Assembly (NCBI RefSeq): GCF_000002235.5
Contig: NW_022145601.1
Location: forward strand, 5,454,322-5,518,321
Length of the DNA: 64,000 nucleotides
Reading direction: 5' to 3'
Origin: Strongylocentrotus purpuratus
Taxonomy: Eukaryota; Echinodermata; Echinoidea; Camarodonta; Strongylocentrotidae
Shown: in pieces, positions 1-11,200 of the stretch
Numbering within the stretch: position 1 is the first letter of the stretch
How the letters are laid out: each line of letters starts with the position of its first letter
The notes under the pieces: model-generated
The model's input: only the letters and a program-made list of their open reading frames with translations
What the model was told of the DNA's origin: nothing
Databases searched by the model: none
Program-made: the position numbers and the translations under genes

Positions 1-456
1 AACCACGTTATTACAAACTTATTGTGATCAAGGAAATTACGGGGCAAATTATTCACATCGTTATTGAAAACATTTTATATAAGGGTTCAAACTTCAAAGT
101 GAAGAGAACACAAAGAACTAACATTACAGAAAAATGGGACTGGCAAAATCACCTTGATAAAATGAAACTTTGTAAAAAAAAAGTGTGCTTTAATGCGACA
201 TGGTTCCACTGAAAAAACATCATATTTTATGATCATAAGCTTTTGATATTTGTAAATAAATCTGAACACATTATCATATTTATAAAAGTTATATTAATTC
301 TATCGAGGAACAAGTATCAATCTATTTTAATCAGAAAATACAGGCGATATCTATTTAAACATTAAGCGTCTCTTATATTTTGTTTGCTTCACTGCAGGCC
401 CTAGACTATATCATAAATCTTGTACTATTCCAAATTATCAATGTACAGGTACTTAC
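1..456 (-). other. Start of MANBA intron, window edge
   Basis: AT-rich sequence just past the splice donor of the beta-mannosidase first coding exon. I looked on the minus strand for the next exon, which in this family should continue with a Leu-Pro-Gly...Pro-Gly-Cys-type segment, and found none. It is therefore read as intron that leaves the window on the left. Confidence 0.5.
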
Positions 457-578
457 TGCCATTTGCATTGGTTACCTTCCACTGCCCATTGAGGCCAAAG
501 GTTAACTCTCCATTAATTCCCAACCAACCACTGGCAAGCAGTAACAAATAGACGAGAGCCCTGCAAAGGACCATTTTC
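457..578 (-). CDS. MANBA: Beta-mannosidase, first coding exon (partial gene)
   Basis: Encodes the N-terminus of lysosomal beta-mannosidase (glycoside hydrolase family 2), which removes terminal beta-linked mannose from N-glycan fragments in the lysosome. The ATG is at 574 and 39 codons plus one base are present. The peptide opens MVLCRALVYLLLLASG, a clear signal peptide, followed by ELTFGLNGQWKVTNANGS, which closely parallels the start of the mature vertebrate enzyme (ELSYSLRGNWSICNGNGS). The exon ends at 457 with donor A|GTAAGT. A TTTATAG acceptor directly before GAAAATGG suggests the exon begins at 578 and that a non-coding exon lies further upstream. The catalytic domains are outside the window. 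The identification rests on N-terminal similarity only, but signal peptide, motif spacing and splice site agree. Confidence 0.8.
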
Positions 579-718
579 CTATAAAGAAAAGTATGTAATT
601 AAAAACTACCAAGGCACAAATATGTTCTTCACATTTTACAAAGACTCTAATATTTTAAGGTTTATCAAAATTATATCACAAGTGATAAACTTAAGCCTAT
701 TCACCCCCTAATTCAAAT

Positions 719-1142
719 TCTTCTTCTTCTTTTCCTCATTCTTCATCATCTTCTCCTTCTCCTTCTTTTTATTATCATACTTTAATCATCTACTTCTTCT
801 TTAAATTCTTAATCATCTGATCATCCTCTTCTTCTCCTCCTTCTTTAAGACTTTATATCATCATTCTTCTTCGTCGTCCTCTTCTCCTCCTCCTTCGTTT
901 TATTATCATTTCTTCTTCTTCTTCTTCTTCTTCTTCTTCTTCTTCTTCTTCTTCTTCTTCTTCTTCTTCTTCTTCTTCTTCTTCTTCTTCTTCTTCTTCT
1001 TCTTCTTCTTCTTCTTCTTCTTCTTCTTCTTCTTCTTCTTCTTCTTCTTCTTCTTCTTCTTCTTCTTCTTCTTCTTCTTCTTCTTCTTCTTCTTCTTCTT
1101 CTTCTTCTTCTTCTTCTTCTTCTTCTTCTTCTTCTTCTTCTT
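719..1142. repeat. Long TTC/GAA triplet tract with degenerate flank
   Basis: Positions 911-1142 are an essentially pure TTC run of about 77 units (GAA on the minus strand). Positions 719-910 are an older, interrupted pyrimidine tract of TTC, TCC and TTA triplets. The open frames across it (poly-Glu, poly-Lys or poly-Ser) are artefacts of the repeat. It lies about 330 bp upstream of the MANBA coding exon, inside its probable 5' intron. Confidence 0.95.
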
Positions 1143-1249
1143 TGGGTTAAGTCTACCTCCTTCACAGTTGAAGATTCTTGCAGACTGATGAGTTTGTGTG
1201 CTCTTACGAGAGCAAGGTGCATGGTGCAATGCTCTTTACATGGTGCAAG

Positions 1250-1282
1250 TTCTTCTTCTTCTTCTTCTTCTTCTTCTTCTTC
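1250..1282. repeat. Short TTC repeat, 11 units
   Basis: A second pure TTC run, about 110 bp from the end of the long tract. It is followed by 120 bp of unusually GC-rich sequence (1283-1405) that reads open in several frames but matches nothing I recognise. Confidence 0.9.
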
Positions 1283-1657
1283 AGTCCCCGGCCCAGCAAG
1301 CCTAGTTTTCAGCATCGCCATCCCATCGGGCAGAAACCCAGTCGTCAGGGACCCAGAGACGAGCACAGACATGCCGGTGGTGGAGCCGCAGCGCTCAGCT
1401 CAAGTTAGTGCTCCATTCGCCACAACCGGCAACCAACTTAACACTATGCAGTAACTGTATTACAGGTGCAGCATGCAGGTCGCGACTGAATTCAGAAGAT
1501 TTGGTAGACCTAATTATACCAAAGATAAATAAAAGTCCACTCACCTAGCTTAAACAATTAGTTCTGTCAGAATTACTTACTGATTCATGATTCTTGGTCA
1601 CTCTAGATTCGATCTGTCATTTAACGTATTTTGAAAGAACCTGTGCATGCAGACTAG

Positions 1658-1753
1658 ATCACATGACAGGTCACCTGACAGGAGAGCGGACGTAGTATTG
1701 CGTAACCTCCCTTTTCAATTTTTATTCTGACTCGCCCTGCTCCCCTCCACGTG
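1658..1753 (-). promoter_or_regulatory. E-box cluster resembling MiT/TFE (CLEAR/M-box) sites upstream of MANBA
   Basis: Three E-boxes lie within 96 bp. ATCACATGAC (1658-1667) contains TCACATGA, the palindromic complement of the M-box TCATGTGA. GTCACCTGAC (1670-1679) differs from the lysosomal CLEAR consensus GTCACGTGAC at one base. CACGTG lies at 1748-1753. They are about 1.1 kb upstream of the MANBA start codon. TFEB-family control of lysosomal genes is established in vertebrates; use of these sites here is inference. Confidence 0.35.
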
Positions 1754-2099
1754 CTATGAGCTGCATTGATAAACAAAAATCCGTTTGCTTTTCTTGAATA
1801 CATAGTATATAATTAAGTTTGTTTGTTCGCTCGTCTGTATGGATAGGGTTGGGGTCGAAGGGTCCGCTATTTCGCCTGTTTTGTTTTGGGGGCTTTGTTC
1901 TTGAACAATATTTATTTTGTAACGTTTTCAATTTTCTGCCTTTTTTAAATGTTATTTTGTACCCTTAAATATATTTTATTGTTATTATATGTTTCTAATT
2001 ATGTAGATTATCTGTAAATATTGTGATTTCTCTTGATTTACCAATAAAAACACAGATTTTTTAAAAAAGAGAGAAAACAGTTTGTTAGTTTAATTTCCT

Positions 2100-2700
2100 A
2101 TCTTTTTTTTTGGGGGGGGGGGGTCAAATTAAGATACATATCATCTTTCACCTACTCTACAAGTGTTAACTTTTAAATTTGTTAAACCAAGTCGACAATA
2201 CTAATTCATTCAATCATTGAATGACAATTTATACAACACTCACTCATTCTTTTAATCACTTGTAAGCTGATATGATTGTTATTAAACAATATTTTGTTGA
2301 ATGCGGTAGTGCAATTATCTGCAACTCCTGCTCACTTCAACCCCCCCCCCCCTCTATCTCTCTCTCTCTCTCTCCAAATCACCTATCATTCTTCTCTTCT
2401 CTTTTTTGTACTTTCGCATCACCAGGAACCCCCTAATGTATGTATTTAGCTTCAGTGGCGGATCCAGCCGGCGGGAAGAGGGGGGGGGGGGGGGGCCAAT
2501 CCGTGAGAAAATATTAGTTGCGACGCAACCACCGGTGAATAAGCGGGGGGGGGGGGGGGGGGTAGGAGGCACTTTTTTTGTCCAATTTTTCAGGAAATAT
2601 TTTACTTCGACTCAGCCAGCCGGTAAATAAGCAGGGGGGGGGGGGGGTGGGTAAGACCACTTTTTCGTTTTTTGGCCTTCTTCGTGAGAATAAAAAAAAA
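2100..2700. repeat. Poly-G rich element with GGCGGATCCAGCCGGC end
   Basis: From 2454 the sequence AGTGGCGGATCCAGCCGGCG opens an element containing three long G runs separated by related segments (AGGAAATATT, CGACTCAGCCAGCCGGT, AATAAGC before each G run). The same block recurs at about 56.33 and 62.93 kb. Further G and C runs lie at about 2112 and 2341 next to a CT microsatellite. This is a dispersed non-coding repeat; the G runs may form quadruplexes. Confidence 0.7.
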
Positions 2701-3765
2701 GAAACTTTTTTGCTGTTGTTGACCCGTCATTAATAACTCAATGAATGAGTGAAACATAACATAGGCTAAAAATTTAAGTATATTCAACAATTCTTCCAGC
2801 TTAGTGTTGTTTCCTTTGCTAACACATTCATATCTTAAAAATAATCTTAGCAACGACTTGAATTAAAAAAAACAAAGTATGTGGGTAACAAACAGAACCC
2901 TTAACAATCTTCTTTAAGCTACCGATAATAAGTCTGCTCAATCTGCCCAGCCTCCATTTAAAAAATGTTGATGCTTACTGTTCCTTTTCAAATGATGCAT
3001 TACGAGGCAGGGGCGTGTGTCAGGGAAAAAGAATTGTGTTGTGATTATTTACCTCCATGCACCTCGCCCTCGGAGGTAAAACTGGATCCCCCTCCCTCCC
3101 ACCCCCAAGATTTTATATTTATCCTCCCACTTTTAAATTCTCTTCACTCCCTGACGTATGCCTAACACTCGTACACTTCACTATTCTCTCAATTACTAAA
3201 ATAAAATGTAATGTAACTCTACAGATTCCACATTCAATTGTCTTTTAACTTTGAATATAAAAGTTTTAATGAAACTTCTCTGTAAAACAATGAAAAAAGC
3301 CTTACGGAACAAGGGCAAGGCACTTCTGAAACATCTTGTTTTCATCATATCATATCCAATCATATCCGTACCATTCAAGTTAGGATCTTGCAAATTACAA
3401 ACAAATAATATACACTGACATGGTACACTCACAATGATTGATTTTGAAAAAAAAACATAATAAATAAGCTTTGATTTAGTTACAGTACATAGTTAAACAT
3501 TGTCTTGTCACTTTGAAGACACACACACACATTTGCCTTTGTTTCTTGGCAGGTTTATGTACTTGTCAAGGCAAAAAATATAGGCAGAAACAGATGTAAA
3601 TATGAAAGCCGATCCTGTCTATTAAGGGCAACACAGCACAGGGGAGCTGTAAAAATACCATTATTGCAAGGTGTTCGTTTTGAAAGATTAAACACTTATT
3701 GAGGTCAGAAATGTTAACAGATAACAAAAAGTATACACCATGGAATCTCTTTGTAATGGTCATTA
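2701..3765. other. Intergenic, no gene seen
   Basis: AT-rich sequence with only short random open frames, one short CA run near 3522 and no recognisable coding or mobile-element structure. Confidence 0.5.
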
Positions 3766-3945
3766 AAGAAAAAGTGGGGTTCTGGTTATGCGATTGCATT
3801 GTGAAAGAAACGAAGTGGAATTAATCCGAAAAGGTTGATCATCTAGACATCTAGCATATAAGTATTGGTGTGTACTGCAAGGTTCTAGAATCATCAAAAT
3901 GATAAGAAATTTGGCCCAGTCTTGGTAAAGTTACAAGCACTGTAC
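3766..3945. mobile_element. Fragment of TTAA-type element (family of 29.9 kb)
   Basis: After a TTAA at 3762 the sequence follows one terminal half of the complete elements at 29937-30302 and 32472-32866 in reverse orientation (shared TGCGATTGCATTGTGAAAGA and GATGATTCTAGAACCTTGCA-type blocks). Only one end is preserved. Confidence 0.65.
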
Positions 3946-4419
3946 ACAGAAATTCGTATATTGGACTACCGGTATACCAACATGTGGCAAAAAAAAAAAT
4001 CTGTTCCGATTGTTATGCTATTACATGCCATATTTAGAATATTAAGGCATTTGAAGAGCCATGCTATTCAGGAACATTTTTCATCTGATGTTCTTCCACA
4101 CTTGCATAATAACAATGATAACGCTCACAAATTATTTCGTACATCTTCCCAGAACTCAACCTTCTCTTTAAAGAGAAACTATTACATTGCTACACAAATA
4201 TCTTAAAGAGGTTCAACACTAACTGAAGTCACAAAAGATGGCACAATCGAACCTTTCTATAAGGCAGGCACGACCATGCAATTCACACTTATTAAGAGTG
4301 GCAATTAAACATATATACAGGTGACTATTGGTAACATAACAATATGATTCAACAATAAAGCTTACACACGCCATTCCTAAATCTCTCCTCTCCCTCTCCA
4401 TGTTTTTCTCTCTTCTTAA

Positions 4420-4596
4420 GCCCCACTGCACTACTTATAGCTACTTGCGCCCTCTATACAGCCAACAATGCCTAAGCTGTACCCGTTGATGCCCTTTTTC
4501 TCATGTTGATTGAGAGTTGATTTGATGAGATAACCACCTGCCAGTGACCTTGCAGGGAGGTCTAATCCCTCCTGACCAAACTAATGCAGAGGGGCT
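4420..4596. mobile_element. TTAA-type MITE, GCCCCACTG family, copy 1
   Basis: Starts after TTAA (4416) with GCCCCACTGCAC and ends GGGGCT before TTAA (4597-4600). The interior (TAGCTACTTGC, CCCTCTATA, GATGAGATAACCACCTG, AGTGACCTTGCAG) is shared with copies at about 22.4, 34.2, 36.7, 49.8 and 59.3 kb. Non-coding. Confidence 0.8.
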
Positions 4597-4600
4597 TTAA

Positions 4601-5587
4601 ATCTTGACAATTTCCCTGGCTCACGAATCCATGAATTAACATCTGAAAACTTAAAAACGCTTTACTGTCTTGGATAGTACATGGCCTTTCATAATCTTAG
4701 ACCAGTAAGTTATGAGACAAGTCAGAAGAAACATATTACCTTGTCATAAACACATTCACGGAAATCGACTTCAAGAAATCAATTTTAAACAAAGTAAAGT
4801 TTAGATATGTACGTCTGGAAGGTCTGTAAGTACTCAAGTGATTTTGAACTTTGTGACAATTTATGAGTGGTCCATGGTCATCTTCATATCTTTAATTCCC
4901 TGCATTACGAAAGTAAACATTGAAAGTTGTAAATTATCATTTTGAAAAGAGCAATTGCCAAACCCAACCTGGTGCCAAAGCCCACATGGCACATAATACT
5001 TACAACAAAAAAACAATAAAATCTTAAGTTTAAGGAATGATGTCAATTTTTGTCATACAGAATATTTTTAAAACAAATACCCTATGGCAATTAACCATTT
5101 TCACAGGAATTCTGTAAGAATGGATTTTCATGGAGACTACTTTTCTCACATAAGTGACAAAACCCTTCCTAAACAAATATAAGAATAATACTGCAGCACG
5201 TAGTGGAACACATAAACTGTGTCAACGACCTTGGCAAGTTGAATTCGGCTGTCATCAACATAATCTTAATGATTAATCACAAACAATCTGCAATGTGATA
5301 TATCACTATCTATAAATAACATCAGCATATCAAGGTTTAATGCGCTTTATAATGTGCATGTATGGTACTGATACAAAAATAACATCAACATAATAACTTA
5401 ATACATAGTACTATTTCGAACATCTCAGTGAACTTTTAAACACATCACCATGATACAAAAATTATCCCCAGACAAGAATCTTGTTTATTCTTGGGTCTAA
5501 GTAAATCAAAATGACAGATATACCTTGACATCCAGGAATGTGCAAAACTATGAAGTAGCATGATACGGTGAAGAAACATTAGGAGTA
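4601..5587. other. Intergenic, no gene seen
   Basis: AT-rich sequence with short chance open frames only. I found no repeat ends, splice-supported exons or RNA gene signatures. Confidence 0.5.
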
Positions 5588-5740
5588 CAGTGACCACCTG
5601 TATAGAGTGACCACCTGTATATAAAGACCACCTGTCTACAAAGACCAATTTTTTTTGTTTCCCTTAAAAACGGTTTTTCATTGAAACATGCACTACACGA
5701 ACCTGTACATAATGGTGGTCTTTATAGACAGGTTTCATTG
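5588..5740. mobile_element. TA-flanked MITE with internal 17-bp units
   Basis: Bounded by TA on both sides. The left end CAGTGACCACCTGTATA and right end TATAGACAGGTTTCATTG are degenerate inverted repeats built from units of the type ATAAAGACCACCTGTCT, present about four times on the left. A smaller relative lies at 11000-11077. TA target sites suggest a Tc1/mariner/pogo-like non-autonomous element. Confidence 0.65.
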
Positions 5741-5923
5741 TATTTTGCTATAATTGAACAATGTTATAATAGCGTGAAATTATATGATGCAGTAGATGCA
5801 ACAAATTATTAGCAAAGGCCTCTTTCTTTCCCTTTCACTTTTGGGGGCTTTGGCATGGTGTGCGAAGAAAGCAGAATGAAAGTTTTTTTCACCACTTTTG
5901 CGAGTGACCCAGAATCATGAAAG

Positions 5924-6002
5924 GTACATGTCACAAAATGGATGAATTGAAATGTTGAACTTAAAGTTCAACATTTCAATTCATCGATTTTGTGACATGT
6001 AC
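5924..6002. repeat. 79-bp near-perfect hairpin
   Basis: GTACATGTCACAAAATGGAT and its complement close a palindrome with a centre near TTGAACTTAAAGTTCAA; only one or two mismatches are seen. It lies downstream of the homeodomain gene, beyond the candidate polyadenylation signal. It could be a tiny foldback remnant or a structured RNA if transcribed; no function is assigned. Confidence 0.85.
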
Positions 6003-6161
6003 TACAGTTATGTTATGAAAGTTTCTGGTGAAGGAGTGCAGTGAGTTCATAGAACTTTAAAATGACACTTATGAATAAATATTTACAGCTTTTGAGTTAT
6101 AATATAAGCATTAGAGGTAAACAAATTGCTGAAATGTAGGAATACAAAAAAATGTGCCTGT

Positions 6162-6167
6162 TTTATT
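6162..6167 (-). terminator. Candidate polyadenylation signal of the homeodomain gene
   Basis: AATAAA on the minus strand is the first canonical signal downstream of the stop codon at 7447, giving a 3' untranslated region of roughly 1.3 kb. Nothing between 6168 and 7446 looks coding. Without transcript data the site is a best guess. Confidence 0.35.
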
Positions 6168-7446
6168 CCATGCAAAGAACTTTGGTTACATGTCACGCAC
6201 ATGGGGTTACAAAAAACATCTGCTTTTTGCTTGTTAAAATGAAGTCCCAAAATTGTGTTAAACATTTGCAATTTACTCATCTGAGTATATCATAATGTAC
6301 AAGGCTTATTATTTCTTGTTATAACCTATCTTAAATCTCTGAAAAAATTAGAAAATTCAAACACACACATCAGTACAAACAAACAGAAATGCCCTTTCTT
6401 GTTTAGTTGTATTATATTCTATACACCAATGGCAGTGATATCAAGTCTGATAATCTGATATGAAGACATACATTGCTCGACATTGCTCAACTGTTGTTGT
6501 GAGCTGAAATCTCTCATCTAATTTACTCCTTTTGTTTACTGATATACTCAAGTATGGCAATGATTTGGAAGACTTTTTTTTTCATGAATCTCATATAAAA
6601 AAGAATTCTTTTAAACATTATTTGAATCTTACTGAGAATTCACACTAACGAAAGAACTCTTTGAAAAATAAGACAAGAAGTTATTAAAGTTTAACAAAAA
6701 CAAGTGCAAAACAGTTATCGCCCAAAACTGGCAAGTATATGTTATACAAATCAAACTGCATTGTAAGACCTAAACTCTAACAACCTATCTTTTCACTGAA
6801 AATTACTGTTTCAATTGCTACATTTATCCATTTAAACCACATTAAACAAATAATGAGACCTGTTAAAAGTCTTAAGGAATAGTTATACGCTTGAGAATGA
6901 CTATGATACAACTGGTTTGGAAAAGATACCTTTGCAAGTAACAACAATATCTCCAAGTACTGATAGAGACTAGAGGCCTCACAAGTTTAAAGGCACAGGC
7001 ATAATGAAAACGTCAAGGTTAACATGTGATTTTATCAAGGTGAAATTTTATCAAAGTGTGATGATACTCTAATGGAAAGACTCATTTTGCATATTCAAAT
7101 ATTGACTGCTTTCAGTGGCGATGATTAAAACTATTGCTCCAGGATGACCATGAAGCTGTGGAATGCCCTGGCAAAACAAGGTCGAGCGGCATAGCATAGT
7201 CTCCAAATTATCGGGAGGTAAATGTTTTAACCATGACCAGCAAACAATCATCAATATTCGATTTGATATCAACTAGGACCCTTGCAGGGGTCTTTACAAA
7301 AAGGATGTGTGATAGAACACGCCCACTAGAATTCATATTTCTTCTTGGAATGATAACAGATGAGATTTTACAGAGTGCGCCGTTCACTATTCACCTCCAC
7401 CATTCATAAGATGTGCGTGTAGTCAGTCGTGCACTGTATCCTTGTT

Positions 7447-8246
7447 TCATACATGAAATGTTAATGTAGAGCCCTGGGCAGTGTAATAGATAGTTTTTGA
7501 CTGATTATTCAGATCGTTACTGTACGTCTGCGAATTGACAGGAGTGAGTTGTAGGGACGTCGATGGCTGGGTCCACTGGGTATTCGCAGGAGTTGGTAAC
7601 GTCACATTCCTAGCAAGGTAGCCAATGACAGGACCAGGGATATTCCCTGCAGGTACAGGCTGTCTGGGAAGAGAGTTGAGTGTAACTCCAGGGTGTCCTG
7701 AGATGACATTGGCAGACACGGTTGTGATTGGATAAGGGGTACAGAGGGGAGGACTGTCACTGAACCTCCGCTGTTGAAGCTCCTGGTTGAGGATGAGGGG
7801 GTTAAGGAGTGACTGCAGTAGTGGTTGCTGCACCTGTCGTTGAGCCACAGGTGGTACAGGGACAAGACTGACCGGGGGCTGGGATGCAACAAGAATCGGC
7901 GATGCGGACTGGACACACGTTGCGCCCTGCGTATTTGAGGAAGATGGACTCGCCATGGGAATATTGATCAGGTGGTTGTTGGGAGAGATTCCGGAAGGCA
8001 CGCTGCTAGACGTAGAGTTGATGATATTATTATTGGAAGCTATGGTTTGTACAGTCCCTGATAAATTACCACTCTGATTACGACAACTAGAAGGCACTGG
8101 CTGGGGTCTTATCTGCCTTTGTTGCATGGTCCGACCAGGAAATTCTTGGAAAGTAGAACCGTTCACTGCTCTTGCTGCTGATTTTACAGGAGGGACTCCG
8201 TCTGTAGAACCATACGTTTGTGATGAATGTCTCTTCCTGTTCCAAG
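7447..8246 (-). CDS. Homeodomain gene exon 7 with stop codon
   Basis: Starts after ATCCTTTTCCATAG in phase 1 (SWNRKRHSSQTYG) and runs 266 codons rich in Gln, Pro, Ser, Asn and Val, resembling transactivation-type low-complexity tails. It ends ...LTFHV and TGA (7449-7447). The stop overlaps a weak GTATGA donor-like sequence, but no downstream exon is apparent. Confidence 0.85.
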
Positions 8247-11200
8247 CTATGGAAAAGGATAATAAAGAATAAAAAGCAAGGTTTAAGATATATTTTAATG
8301 TACCTTCAGTATGTAGTCAATCAGAGGTGGGAAAAGAAGCAAATAGGTCTGTTGAGAGCCAGAAGGGCATTAACACTTAACACTAAGATGTAACACCCTT
8401 CTCGCTTTTAGCAGATGATATACATAATCTATTATCTACCCATGAGAGAATAGGCATAACAATGCAACATTTGTAATATGACTTCTAGGTCAAACGTTTT
8501 CAATCAATATCTTATTTCAATATACCAGATTTTAATAAATATAAGTCTAAAAGCACAGTAAGTACACATAATGTAAAGCTCAAAAGACTGCAGAACAGGG
8601 TAACAGTTGGGATATATAATCAATTACATGCAATAAATTCCTTTGCAGGTGAATCTACAAACACTAGTATATTTTATAATGTGCTACGTATTTGTAAATA
8701 ATGAACGAACAGAGCCACAAGTCTATCGGACCAACTTCATTGACATACTTACATTGTGCTTGTTGATAGGATGGTAATGATGAAGCGGGATGGGTAGTGT
8801 TCAGAGCATTTCTTGCAGCTGAAGCAGCTGCAGCGGTGGCTGCAAGGGAATAGACCTCAGAAGGCGTGCGCTGTTCCTCTACTATCCTTGCAGAATCGAG
8901 ATCAAAGCTACCAAGTCCAGACGGTTCCAGCGTCGGACAACTCTCCTGTGCTTCATCTCGCAGTGAGAAAACCCTCAAGATGGAAGGCATATCGGAGAGA
9001 TCGTCCGCCTCTGAGGCAGAAGCAGTTGATGTCTCTGGCACTCCCAGTGTTGCTGCCTGGTAGCCAGTTGCCGCAGGAAATTGATCCTCTGCAGAAGCCA
9101 TTGTCGAAGCAGAAGCAGTCACCCTGAGAGGTGCAGAAGGAAGACCCTCTACAGAGACAACTGCTGAAGAACCAAGATCCCCCTCTGAAGCGGATGCTGT
9201 TACAGACGAAGAGGGGACAGTAGTTCCAGAGCTGGAAGGTTGTCCTTCATCTCCAGAAAGGGTCGATTCTTCCATGACCTTCAGTAACTGCATCCATTCT
9301 TCACGAATATCTTTCTCAGAGAAGCTTCCTGAAAAGAGAAGAAGACGTTGTAATATGTCTTTTTCTATAGCATAGTTATCAAATAAATAAAGTTTGTTGT
9401 TCTTTATAGCTATATTTTTATCCGGCTTTGGGCAAGCTACTCTGTTAAGGCACTCAAAACGGCCAAAGGAATTACTTCCTACCAGGTATCCGTTAACTTC
9501 ACCTTTGTAAAGAGTGGCAAATGTAGATCAATGTCTTCCAGGGATCAAAAATTAAAAACTACAATGTACTTATCCAGAGGACCACAACACCTCTAAAATA
9601 TTCTAGTTGCATTATATTTTATTGTATCTAACAGCTATTTAGATAGGCACTTTGATAGAGCAGAACCCGATTACTGATCAGGCTGCACTTTAAAAAAAAT
9701 GAAATAAAGAATAAATTTGATTTGTCTTCATTGCACATGCGCAGCATCGTCCAGAGAATAAAATCATGTTCAAGAGAGTTCTCGTTTCAAACTGGCCGGA
9801 ATTTTTCATTCTATTAACAACTTCACATGAACATGAAATAAGCTCTTTCAATCAAGTAAGAATTAAACACATAGTTCTCACCATCCCATGGAATGTCATC
9901 GGAAGATTTCCTCCTCCTCCTAGACTTGTTGTCCTTGTTTAATTTGCCACTTTTGGACCTTGACCGCTTCTGTTTCACAGGCTCTGTTCCACACAGCAAT
10001 TGACGCACAAGGGGATGATCCTCCACAGTGGTTGACCACCCAGAGTCCATCGAGCCGCTACTTGGCTGAGCATCCACTCTCTGGCTACAAGAGTTTTCAT
10101 TACTTGTAGCAACAGTGGCACCACAGGAATCTTTGACCGTTGCGCCCGCCGAGACAGCATTGGTTGGATCCATATCTGGCTGGTAATAGAAGTTCAGACT
10201 CCCCATGGTGTTGCCTCTCGCACCCATCAATGGTTCATTAGACAACTCCAAATTGGCTGCCAAGTTGAGAGCTGGAAGTATTGAGGGGGGGGGGGGGGGG
10301 TGATTTTTGAAAGTTAAGATTTAACATATAGATAAAATCGATAAGGACTACCAAAACCTCTCACCTTTCTATTTATTCAATGTGTAATCATTCTGTACAA
10401 CTACACTGTCTGAAGGACCTTTACTACCAGGCCTCTTGGTACAATATTTCGTTCAATGTGTAACCTTGAAACAGAAACTGGTGTAATGCTTGAAAGACCA
10501 TTACAAGAGGCCTTCACTCTGAATATGACGGACAAAGAAAGCGGACAAAATATACAGTTCCTCAGGTAGACAAAGGAACATCCCTTCACTGCTATTATGT
10601 AAAAAGGTGAATATGCATGTGACACCTGTTCTACACATTTTTACATAATAGCAGTGAAGGGATGTTCCTTTGTCTACCTGAGGAACTGTATATTTTGTCC
10701 GCTTTCTTTGTCAGTCATATTCATGGTGCTTGCCATTTTGCATCATGTAATATGTACATATTTCTGTCAAACAAGCAACTATTATGAACACATTAAGACT
10801 TGTAATAACTACCATACAAAGATTCAGTATGGAATCCTTCTGTAAATCACAATTTCTACTGAATTGCAAAAAAAGCAATGTGGCACAGATGCAGTGCATT
10901 CATATTATGTCATGAAAATTTCATATATCTAATATAATTCTTAATTTCATGTGAATTCTGCAAAATTTTATTGAATGCAACAGTTTTTATTTCATAGTAC
11001 AGTCTACAAAGACCACCTGTCTATAAAGACCACTTTTAGTGTTTCCCTTGGGCGGTCTTTATAGACAGGTTTGACTGTAAATAGATATTTCTGACTGATT
11101 AGAGTACCTTTGGTAAAGCTGATATCACCCGGCTGGCAATCAAGCTGCAGCTCCTTCTGCGCCAGCTCCACCATGGCCGCATTACGCTTCCAGTTGTGGT

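Noticed and set aside
845-1454. Long open frames with poly-Glu, poly-Lys or poly-Ser
   Set aside because: They are translations of the TTC/GAA repeat and its flank; no splice or protein-domain support.
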